Source: Pseudomonas mediterranea CFBP 5447 | GTDB lineage: Bacteria > Pseudomonadota > Gammaproteobacteria > Pseudomonadales > Pseudomonadaceae | Assembly (NCBI RefSeq): GCF_000774145.1 | Contig: NZ_KN322985.1 | Coordinates: 23,910 to 87,909 of the forward strand | Direction of reading: 5' to 3' | Length of the DNA stretch: 64,000 bases | Shown: one piece after another, positions 12,315 to 19,493 of the stretch | Layout: every line of letters begins with the position of its first letter | Numbering within the stretch: position 1 is the first letter of the stretch | Translations under genes and position numbers: made by a program | Notes under the pieces: generated by a model | Database searches by the model: none | The model's input: only the letters and a program-made list of their open reading frames with translations | What the model was told of the DNA's origin: nothing

Positions 12315-12366
12315 GCGGACGCGGAGCGTCCAGAGATGCGTTCCCACGCAGAGCGAGGGAACGATC
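12315..12366. repeat. intergenic double hairpin repeat, GTTCCCACGC type
   Basis: GGACGCGGAGCGTCC (12317-12331) is followed by an imperfect palindrome beginning GTTCCCACGCAGAGC and ending GGGAACG. This two-hairpin unit is recognisable as a common Pseudomonas intergenic repeat and is distinct from REP. It ends 14 bp before the xdhC start. Confidence 0.65.
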
Positions 12367-12379
12367 AGTCGAGGTGAAC

Positions 12380-13222
12380 ATGTACAACTGGATCAGCGCC
12401 CTCGCCGACCTGCAAACCCGCGGCGAACCCTGCGTGTTGGTGACGATCATCGAAGAACTCGGCTCGACCCCGCGCAACGCCGGTTCGAAGATGGTCATCA
12501 GCGCCAGCCAGACATTCGACACCATCGGTGGCGGGCACCTGGAATACAAGGCCATGGAGATCGCCCGGCAGATGCTCGCCAGCGGCCAGCAAGGTACGCA
12601 TCTGGAGCGCTTCAGCCTCGGCGCCAGCCTGGGCCAGTGCTGTGGCGGCGTGACCGTGCTGCTGTTCGAACCCATGGGCCAGGTGCAAGCGCAGATTGCC
12701 GTGTTCGGTGCCGGTCATGTCGGCAGGGCCCTGGTGCCGTTGCTGGCGAGCCTGCCTTGTCGGGTGCGCTGGATTGACTCGCGGGAAGCCGAGTTCCCCG
12801 AGCAACTGCCCCACGGCGTGCAGAAAATCGTCAGCGAAGACCCGCTGGATGAAGTCGATGATTTGCCCGCCGGCAGCTACTGCATCGTCATGACCCACAA
12901 TCACCAGCTCGATCTGGAGCTGAGCGCGGCGATCCTCAAGCGCAACGATTTCGCCTACTTCGGCCTGATCGGCTCGAAGACCAAGCGGGTCAAGTTCGAG
13001 CACCGTTTGCGCGATCGCGGCTTCGACAGCGGCACCTTGCAACGCATGCGTTGCCCGATGGGCATCGGCGAAGTCAAAGGTAAGTTGCCTGTGGAAATCG
13101 CCATCTCCATCGCCGGCGAAATCATCGCCACCTATAACGCGGATTTCGGCCAGCACACCGCCCGCGCCGAACCCATCGCCAAACTGCTGCCGGCCTCGCG
13201 TCGCAGCCAGGCCAATTCCTGA
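12380..13222 (+). CDS. xdhC: xanthine dehydrogenase accessory protein XdhC
   Basis: 280-residue maturation factor that binds molybdenum cofactor, promotes its sulfuration and hands it to XdhB. The N-terminal XdhC/CoxI domain contains TIGGGHLEYKAMEIA and GQCCGGVTVLLFE; the C-terminal Rossmann-like domain contains IAVFGAGHVGRALVPLL and the conserved FGLIGSKTKRVKFEHRL. I chose the ATG at 12380, preceded by GAGGTGAAC, because upstream in-frame sequence falls in a repeat. guaD starts 8 bp after its stop. Confidence 0.95.
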   Translation: MYNWISALADLQTRGEPCVLVTIIEELGSTPRNAGSKMVISASQTFDTIGGGHLEYKAMEIARQMLASGQQGTHLERFSLGASLGQCCGGVTVLLFEPMGQVQAQIAVFGAGHVGRALVPLLASLPCRVRWIDSREAEFPEQLPHGVQKIVSEDPLDEVDDLPAGSYCIVMTHNHQLDLELSAAILKRNDFAYFGLIGSKTKRVKFEHRLRDRGFDSGTLQRMRCPMGIGEVKGKLPVEIAISIAGEIIATYNADFGQHTARAEPIAKLLPASRRSQANS

Positions 13223-13230
13223 GATTGCCC

Positions 13231-14535
13231 ATGCCCATGACACGCAAAGCCTACCGCGCCGCCCTGCTCCACAGCCTCGCCGACCCGGCCGAAGTCGGTA
13301 TCGAAGCCTCTTATGAATACTTCGAGGACGGCCTGCTGGTGGTGGAAAACGGCCAGATCAGCGCCATCGGCCACGCCCACGACCTGCTGCCAAAATTGGC
13401 GGCGGACATCGAGATCAACCATTACCCGGACGCGCTGATCACCCCCGGCTTCATCGACACCCACATCCACCTGCCGCAGACCGGCATGGTCGGCGCCTAC
13501 GGCGAACAACTGCTGGACTGGCTCAACACCTACACTTTCCCTTGTGAACGCCAGTTCGCCGACCCCGCCCACGCCGAAGCCGTGGCCGATATTTTCATCA
13601 AGGAGCTGCTGCGCAACGGCACCACCACGGCCCTGGTGTTCGGCAGTGTGCACCCACAATCGGTGAATGCCTTTTTTGAAGCGGCCGAGAAGCTCGACCT
13701 GCGGATGATCGCCGGTAAAGTGATGATGGATCGCAACGCCCCGGACTACCTGACCGACACCGCCGAATCCAGCTACACCGAGAGCAAGGCGCTGATCGAG
13801 CGTTGGCACGGCAAGGGCCGCCTGCACTACGCCGTGACCCCGCGCTTCGCCCCCACCAGCACGCCCGAGCAGTTGACGCTGGCCGGTCAGTTGCTGGGGG
13901 AATACCCGGACCTGTACATGCAGACCCACATCAGTGAAAACCTGCAGGAAGTGCAATGGGTCAAGACGCTGTTTCCCGAGCGCACGGGCTATCTGGATGT
14001 ATACGATCACTATCGGTTGCTCGGCGAGCGTTCGGTGTTCGCCCACGGTGTGCACCTGTGCGACGACGAATGTGCGCGCCTGGCCGAAACCGGTTCGGCC
14101 ATCGCCTTCTGCCCGACCTCGAACCTGTTCCTGGGCAGCGGCCTGTTCAACCTGCCGATGGCCGAGAAGCACAAGGTCAACGTGGGGTTGGGCACGGACG
14201 TCGGCGGCGGCACCAGCTTTTCGCTGCTGCAAACCCTGAACGAAGCCTACAAGGTGATGCAGTTGCAGGGCGCGCGGCTGAGCCCGTTCAAATCGCTGTA
14301 CCTGGCCACCCTCGGCGGCGCCAGGGCCTTGCGCCTGGAAGAGCGCATCGGCACCTTGCAGCCGGGTACCGATGCGGATTTCCTGGTGCTGGATTACAAC
14401 GCAACGCCGCTGCTGAGCTATCGCCTCAAGCAGGCCCGGGACATTGCCGAAAGATTGTTCGTGCTGATGACGCTGGGGGATGACCGGACGGTGGCGCAGA
14501 CCTATGCGGCTGGCAGGTTGGTGCATCAGCGCTAG
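13231..14535 (+). CDS. guaD: guanine deaminase GuaD
   Basis: Zinc amidohydrolase that converts guanine to xanthine, feeding the xanthine dehydrogenase encoded just upstream. Motifs in the 434-residue product: HxH metal ligands in GFIDTHIHLPQTG, LNTYTFPCE typical of guanine deaminases, QTHISEN, and the metal-ligand aspartate in LGTDVGGGTSFS. I use the ATG at 13231 (MPMTRKAYRAAL); an in-frame TTG two codons upstream lacks a better ribosome site. Last gene of the xdhABC-guaD cluster, followed by a REP pair. Confidence 0.95.
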   Translation: MPMTRKAYRAALLHSLADPAEVGIEASYEYFEDGLLVVENGQISAIGHAHDLLPKLAADIEINHYPDALITPGFIDTHIHLPQTGMVGAYGEQLLDWLNTYTFPCERQFADPAHAEAVADIFIKELLRNGTTTALVFGSVHPQSVNAFFEAAEKLDLRMIAGKVMMDRNAPDYLTDTAESSYTESKALIERWHGKGRLHYAVTPRFAPTSTPEQLTLAGQLLGEYPDLYMQTHISENLQEVQWVKTLFPERTGYLDVYDHYRLLGERSVFAHGVHLCDDECARLAETGSAIAFCPTSNLFLGSGLFNLPMAEKHKVNVGLGTDVGGGTSFSLLQTLNEAYKVMQLQGARLSPFKSLYLATLGGARALRLEERIGTLQPGTDADFLVLDYNATPLLSYRLKQARDIAERLFVLMTLGDDRTVAQTYAAGRLVHQR

Positions 14536-14536
14536 A

Positions 14537-14616
14537 CCGCTATCGCGAGCAGGCTCGCTCCCACAGAGATTATGTGAACGCCATAAATCCCCTGTGGGAG
14601 CGAGCCTGCTCGCGAT
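14537..14616. repeat. REP pair between guaD and a GntR gene
   Basis: Inverted copies of the GTGGGAGCGAGCCTGCTCGC element with a 30-bp spacer, placed between two convergent genes. Confidence 0.9.
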
Positions 14617-14649
14617 GAAGGCAACTCGGTATAACTGACTCAGCAGAGG

Positions 14650-15414
14650 TCAGAGCTTGGCCGTCGACCGCCCAGGCTTCTTGCTCTGCAACAGGTGCGA
14701 AAACACCGCGTGCAGATCGTCCGAGGCGCCCTCTTCGTCGAGGTTGAGCTTGCTGTCGATGTGATCCATGTGATGCATCATCAGGTCCACTGCCAGGGTG
14801 GCGTCCCGGGCTTCGATGGCGTCGATCAACTGGGTGTGTTCGTCGTAGGAACAGTGGGAGCGGTTGCCGCTTTCGTACTGGGCGATGATCAACGAGGTCT
14901 GGGACACCAGGCTGCGCTGGAAGCTGATCAGCGGGGCATTCTTCGCCGCCTCGGCCAGTTTGAGATGGAACTCACCCGACAGGCGGATGCCGGCACCACG
15001 GTCGCCACGGGAGAAACTCTCGCGTTCATCGTTGACCATCTGGCGCAATTCGGCAAGCTGCTCGGCGGTGGCGTGCTGCACCGCCAGCTCGGTGATCGCC
15101 CGCTCCACCAAGCGCCGGGCCATGAACACCTGGCGCGCCTCATCGACACTCGGACTGGCAACGACCGCGCCGCGATTAGGCCGCAACAACACCACGCCCT
15201 CATGGGCCAGGCGCGACAGCGCACGGCGGATGATGGTGCGGCTGACTCCGAAAATCTCCCCCAGTGCCTCTTCGCTCAACTTTGTACCGGGCGCCAGGCG
15301 CTGTTCGAGGATGGCCTCGAAGATATGTGCATAGACGATATCGTCCTGGGTTCCGCTGCGGCCGGCTTTGCCTGCTCGCGGTTGTTTCTTGAGGGGTTGC
15401 AACTGTTCGTTCAT
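14650..15414 (-). CDS. GntR family regulator, FCD subfamily
   Basis: 254-residue regulator with an N-terminal winged helix (about 25-90, including EEALGEIFGVSRTIIRRALSR) and a C-terminal FCD ligand domain (VSQTSLIIAQYES, HMDHIDSKLNL). I selected the ATG at 15414 (MNEQLQPLKKQPRAG) over an upstream in-frame ATG at 15570 because the extra 52 residues are low-complexity and cross a putative operator. It is divergent from the BenE-like transporter and presumably controls it; the ligand is unknown. Similarity to other purine or ureide pathway FCD regulators is plausible but not shown by the sequence. Confidence 0.85.
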   Translation of the reverse strand: MNEQLQPLKKQPRAGKAGRSGTQDDIVYAHIFEAILEQRLAPGTKLSEEALGEIFGVSRTIIRRALSRLAHEGVVLLRPNRGAVVASPSVDEARQVFMARRLVERAITELAVQHATAEQLAELRQMVNDERESFSRGDRGAGIRLSGEFHLKLAEAAKNAPLISFQRSLVSQTSLIIAQYESGNRSHCSYDEHTQLIDAIEARDATLAVDLMMHHMDHIDSKLNLDEEGASDDLHAVFSHLLQSKKPGRSTAKL

Positions 15415-15507
15415 GGGCACTCGGGTCGGGAGAACTGCGGCGAATTGACCGTGACTGTAATACGGCACAGCGGGTCGCTGGCAAGTATCGCGTAAAAAAC
15501 ACGGCGA

Positions 15508-15517
15508 TTGTACACAA
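15508..15517. promoter_or_regulatory. FCD-type operator candidate
   Basis: TTGTACACAA is a TTGT-N2-ACAA palindrome of the kind bound by many FCD-type GntR proteins. It lies 94 bp before the start of the GntR gene in the divergent gap with the transporter. Autoregulation is inference. Confidence 0.35.
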
Positions 15518-15624
15518 CCTCTGATGGCAACACGACTGTACGGCTGTTTGCGGGCTTGGCTGTATTGCAATTGCTTACTGGGTTGAGTTTAGGCTTAAAC
15601 CCTCAATCTGTGACACCTATGGCA

Positions 15625-15714
15625 CTGTGGGAGCATGGCTTGCCCGCGATGAAGCTGACGCGGTGGGCCTTGAAACCTAGGCACCTTCATCGCGGGCAAG
15701 CCTTGCTCCTACAG
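15625..15714. repeat. REP pair, GTGGGAGCATGGCTTGCCC family
   Basis: TGTGGGAGCATGGCTTGCCC and the near-complementary GGGCAAGCCTTGCTCCTACA face each other across about 50 bp. This is a third REP sequence class in the window, in the divergent gap before the BenE-like gene. Confidence 0.85.
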
Positions 15715-15746
15715 GTACATAATCTATTCAAGGATCACCGCCCACC

Positions 15747-16937
15747 ATGACCGAAGTCACAACCATGCCACTTCGCCCATTGGCCGATACCTCGCCCTCG
15801 GCCATCGTCGCCGGATTCATCGCCATGATGACCGGCTACACCAGTTCGCTGGTGTTGATGTTCCAGGCCGGCCAGGCGGCGGGGCTGACCAGCGGGCAGA
15901 TTTCATCATGGATCTGGGCGATCTCCATCGGCATGGCAGTGTGTTCCATCGGCCTGTCGTTGCGCTATCGCACGCCGGTCACCATCGCCTGGTCGACACC
16001 CGGCGCGGCACTGCTGATCACCAGCCTGGGCGGCGTAAGCTATGGCGAGGCCATAGGCGCCTACATCACCTGCGCGGTGCTGGTGACGATCTGCGGCCTG
16101 ACCGGCAGCTTCGAGCGCCTGGTCAAGCGCATTCCGGCGTCGCTGGCGGCGGCGTTGCTGGCGGGCATCCTGTTCAAGATCGGCAGCGAGATTTTCGTCG
16201 CTGCCCAGCATCGCACCGGCCTGGTGCTGGGGATGTTCTTCACGTACCTGATCGTCAAGCGCCTGTCGCCTCGCTACGCGGTGCTGGCGGCACTGCTGAT
16301 CGGCACCGCGCTGTCAGGCCTGATGGGGTTGTTGGACTTCAGCGGCTTTGCCCTTGAAGTCGCGACACCGGTCTGGACCACGCCGCACTTTTCCCTGGCC
16401 GCCACCATCAGCATCGGCATTCCGCTGTTCGTGGTGGCAATGACCTCCCAGAATATGCCGGGCATCGCCGTGCTCCGGGCCGACGGCTACAACGTACCGG
16501 CCTCGCCACTGATCACCAGTACCGGCATCGCCTCGCTGCTGCTGGCGCCGTTCGGCTCCCATGGCATCAACCTGGCGGCCATCAGCGCCGCCATCTGCAC
16601 CGGGCCCCACGCCCACGAAGATCGCAACAAACGCTACACGGCAGCGGTGTGGTGCGGGATCTTCTACGGGATTGCCGGGGTATTCGGCGCCACACTGGCG
16701 GCGTTGTTCGCGGCGCTGCCCAAGGAACTGGTGCTGTCCATCGCGGCACTGGCGCTGTTCGGCTCGATCATCAACGGCTTGAGCATCGCCATGAGCGAAG
16801 CCAGGGAACGGGAAGCGGCACTGATCACCTTCATGGTCACGGCGTCGGGGCTGACGCTGTTTTCCGTCGGCTCGGCGTTCTGGGGGATTGTGGCGGGGGT
16901 GCTGACCTTGCTGATCCTGAACTGGCGCAAAGCTTGA
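15747..16937 (+). CDS. BenE family H+/solute symporter
   Basis: 396-residue, very hydrophobic inner-membrane protein with about 11-12 predicted helices and the BenE pattern from its start (SAIVAGFIAMMTGYTSSLVLMFQA; TIAWSTPGAALL; SHGINLAAISAAICTGPHAHED). The family contains benzoate/H+ symporters related to the nucleobase transporter fold. No benzoate catabolic genes lie nearby, whereas guanine and xanthine catabolism is immediately upstream, so the substrate should not be assumed to be benzoate. Start ATG at 15747. Divergent from a GntR/FCD regulator. Confidence 0.85.
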   Translation: MTEVTTMPLRPLADTSPSAIVAGFIAMMTGYTSSLVLMFQAGQAAGLTSGQISSWIWAISIGMAVCSIGLSLRYRTPVTIAWSTPGAALLITSLGGVSYGEAIGAYITCAVLVTICGLTGSFERLVKRIPASLAAALLAGILFKIGSEIFVAAQHRTGLVLGMFFTYLIVKRLSPRYAVLAALLIGTALSGLMGLLDFSGFALEVATPVWTTPHFSLAATISIGIPLFVVAMTSQNMPGIAVLRADGYNVPASPLITSTGIASLLLAPFGSHGINLAAISAAICTGPHAHEDRNKRYTAAVWCGIFYGIAGVFGATLAALFAALPKELVLSIAALALFGSIINGLSIAMSEAREREAALITFMVTASGLTLFSVGSAFWGIVAGVLTLLILNWRKA

Positions 16938-16940
16938 AAG

Positions 16941-17010
16941 CATCGCGAGCAGGCTCGCTCCCACAGGGAAATGCGATCCAATTGTGGGAGCGAGCCTGCT
17001 CGCGATAGCG
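16941..17010. repeat. REP pair downstream of the BenE-like gene
   Basis: Inverted REP copies with a 26-bp spacer, between convergent genes. Confidence 0.9.
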
Positions 17011-17045
17011 GCCTGAAGGTCACCAGATACCCAACCGTCAGGCAT

Positions 17046-17079
17046 AAAAAAACCGGCGCCCAATCGGGCTGCCGGTTCA
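17046..17079 (-). terminator. intrinsic terminator of the YggL-like gene
   Basis: On the minus strand AACCGGC-a-GCCC-GATT-GGGC-g-CCGGTT runs straight into a T tract. It starts a few bases past the stop of the small gene at 17085. Confidence 0.85.
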
Positions 17080-17084
17080 GGACA

Positions 17085-17429
17085 TCACGCCTTGGCGTTG
17101 ATCGGCATGTCCGGGTGCCACACGTCGATCAGCGGGCTGACGGTCATGTTGGTCAGTTCGCTGCGGCCCTTGAGCCAGGCTTCAACGGCAGCACGTTGTT
17201 CTTCGGAAACCGAGCCACGCTTCTGCAGGCAAACCAGACCGTAGTCGTCGCCGCCGACGTAGCCCAGGCCATTGGCTTCCATGGCTTCTTTCAGGAAAGC
17301 GTCGAGGAAAGCGTCAATCGCCTCATCGTCCAGATCTTCTTTGAGATCCAGGTTCAGTTCGAAACCCAGCTCCTGAAATTCATCCACACACAGTTTTTTG
17401 CGCAGACGCCGGGAACGGTTAGTCGCCAT
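17085..17429 (-). CDS. YggL family (DUF469) ribosome-associated protein
   Basis: 114-residue small acidic protein beginning MATNRSRRLRKKLCVDEFQELGF. The basic N terminus followed by an acidic segment (LNLDLKEDLDDEAIDAFLDAFL) is characteristic of the YggL/DUF469 family, members of which bind the 50S ribosomal subunit. The ATG at 17429 is preceded by GAGGATTGTTCC. It is monocistronic with its own terminator, divergent from dacB. Confidence 0.85.
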   Translation of the reverse strand: MATNRSRRLRKKLCVDEFQELGFELNLDLKEDLDDEAIDAFLDAFLKEAMEANGLGYVGGDDYGLVCLQKRGSVSEEQRAAVEAWLKGRSELTNMTVSPLIDVWHPDMPINAKA

Positions 17430-17661
17430 TGGAACAATCCTCATAAGTAATAACGGCCGGCACTTTACCAGTTTGGTGCGACGATTGCCCGGTTGATCGG
17501 GTGTATCGGCCTACCGTCGGTAAAAAATTGCCTCATGAACGGCTCAGGCACGGCCCATCCGGTGCGCCTTGGGGCATAATGCCGACACTTTCTTGACCGT
17601 TGAGGACGTTCATTTTTCATGTCCTCGTTTTTTCCCCCTCGCCCGTAGGGTTTTATTACAC

Positions 17662-19128
17662 ATGATCAAATCTTTGCGTCCACTGCTCCTGGCCAGCCTT
17701 TTTCTTCCCCTGGCCCTCCCCGCTTCCACCAGCGCCGCCACGATCAACACCGCCCTGTCGCCCAATGTGCAGAAGGCCCTCAAGACCAGCAAGCTGCAAG
17801 ACGACGCGCTGTCCCTGGTGATGGTGCCACTCAATGGCCCCGGCACCCCGACCCTCTACAACGCCGACGTCTCGGTCAATCCTGCCTCCACCATGAAACT
17901 GGTGACCACCTACGCCGCCCTGGAAATGCTCGGCCCCAATCACCAGTGGAAGACCGAGTTCTACACCGACGGCACCCTCAGCGGCGGGATCCTCAACGGC
18001 AACCTGTACCTCAAGGGCGGCGGCGACCCCAAGCTGAACATGGAAAAGCTCTGGCTGCTGATGCGCGACCTGCGCGCCAACGGCGTACAGCAGGTCACCG
18101 GCGACCTGGTGCTCGACCGCGGTTTCTTCATCCAGCCGCAGTTGCCCGAGTTCAACGACGACGGCAACGACGAAAACAAGCCTTTCCTGGTCAAGCCCGA
18201 CTCCCTGCTGGTCAACCTCAAGGCGCTGCGCTTCGTTGCCCGCAATGACGGCGGCCGGGTGCTGGTGTCGGTGGAGCCGCCGATTGCCAGCATCCATATC
18301 GACAACCAGGTCAAGGCGGTCAACTCCAAGCAATGCGCCGGCGGCGTGCGCTACAACCCGGTACCCCAGCCGGACGGCAGCGTGGCCGTGACCGTCGGCG
18401 GGCAGTTGGGCGATGGCTGCAGCTCCCAGACCTACCTGTCACTGCTGGACCACGCCACCTACACCGCCGGTGCGGTGCGGGCAATCTGGAAGGAACTGGG
18501 CGGCAGCATCCAGGGCAAGGACCGTCTGGCCGCCACTCCGAGCAACGCCAAAGTGCTGGCCCGGGCGTTCTCGCCGGACCTGGCGGAGATCATCCGCGAC
18601 ATCAACAAATACAGTAACAACACCATGGCCCAGCAGTTGTTCCTGAGCCTCGGTGCGCAGTTCCGCAACGAAGCCGACGGTGACGACGCCAAGGCCGCGC
18701 AACGGGTCGTGCGCCAATGGCTGGCCAAAAAAGGCATTACCGCGCCGCACCTGGTGATGGAGAACGGCTCCGGCCTGTCCCGCGCCGAACGGGTCAGCGC
18801 CCGGGAAATGGCGGCGATGCTGCAAGCCGCCTGGCGCAGCCCCTATGCGGCCGAGTACATCAGTTCGATGCCGATCGTCGGCACTGACGGCACCATGCGC
18901 AAACGCCTGAAGACCACGGCCATGGCCGGCGAAGCCCACATCAAGACCGGCACCCTGAACACCGTGCGCGCCATCGCCGGGTTCAGTCGTGACGTCAACG
19001 GCAATACCTGGGCGGTAGTCGCGATCCTCAACGATCCGAAGCCATGGGGTGCTTCGTCGGTGCTGGACCAGGTGCTGCTGGACCTATACCGCCAGCCGAA
19101 ACTGCCGCAGACGGCTTCGGTGCTTTGA
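17662..19128 (+). CDS. dacB: D-alanyl-D-alanine carboxypeptidase/endopeptidase, PBP4 type
   Basis: Periplasmic class C low-molecular-weight penicillin-binding protein that trims stem peptides and cuts crosslinks in peptidoglycan. The 488-residue precursor has a signal peptide (MIKSLRPLLLASLFLPLALP ... SAA, 1-26) and the three serine-peptidase motifs: STMK with Ser76/Lys79, SNN at 318-320 and KTG at about 428-430. The large insertion between motifs 1 and 2 is typical of the PBP4 class. I chose the ATG at 17662, directly at the signal peptide. A cluster of REP elements follows the stop codon. Confidence 0.95.
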   Translation: MIKSLRPLLLASLFLPLALPASTSAATINTALSPNVQKALKTSKLQDDALSLVMVPLNGPGTPTLYNADVSVNPASTMKLVTTYAALEMLGPNHQWKTEFYTDGTLSGGILNGNLYLKGGGDPKLNMEKLWLLMRDLRANGVQQVTGDLVLDRGFFIQPQLPEFNDDGNDENKPFLVKPDSLLVNLKALRFVARNDGGRVLVSVEPPIASIHIDNQVKAVNSKQCAGGVRYNPVPQPDGSVAVTVGGQLGDGCSSQTYLSLLDHATYTAGAVRAIWKELGGSIQGKDRLAATPSNAKVLARAFSPDLAEIIRDINKYSNNTMAQQLFLSLGAQFRNEADGDDAKAAQRVVRQWLAKKGITAPHLVMENGSGLSRAERVSAREMAAMLQAAWRSPYAAEYISSMPIVGTDGTMRKRLKTTAMAGEAHIKTGTLNTVRAIAGFSRDVNGNTWAVVAILNDPKPWGASSVLDQVLLDLYRQPKLPQTASVL

Positions 19129-19132
19129 TCCA

Positions 19133-19479
19133 AGCCTGCTCGCGATAACCGTCATTCAACGGGCATGCGTAGGCTGAGCCGACGCTATCGCGAGCAGGCT
19201 CGCTCCCACAAGGGAGTTGAGGGTGAGCATCGATTCTGTGTCCGCCCGGGATCAGGGTGGGAGCGAGCCTGCTCGCGATGACGGTGTATAGCTCCAAACA
19301 GCCGCCCACTGACACGCCCGCTATCGCGAGCAAGCTCGCTCCCACAGGGGTTGAGGGTAAGCATGGGTTCTGTGTCCACCCGGGGTCAGGGTGGGAGCGA
19401 GCCTGCTCGCGATGACGGTGGATCAGTCCAAACAGCCGTCAACTGATACACCGCTATCGCGAGCAAGCTCGCTCCCACA
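19133..19479. repeat. cluster of six REP elements with tandemly duplicated BIME
   Basis: Six REP copies alternate in orientation. The first is truncated and begins right behind the dacB stop. The stretch from about 19190 to 19320 recurs almost unchanged from about 19321 to 19453 (unit about 133 bp, including the linker words TTCTGTGTCC and AAACAGCCG), followed by the start of a third unit. This is a tandem amplification of a whole BIME. Confidence 0.9.
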
Positions 19480-19493
19480 TGTTCACCGCTCGT

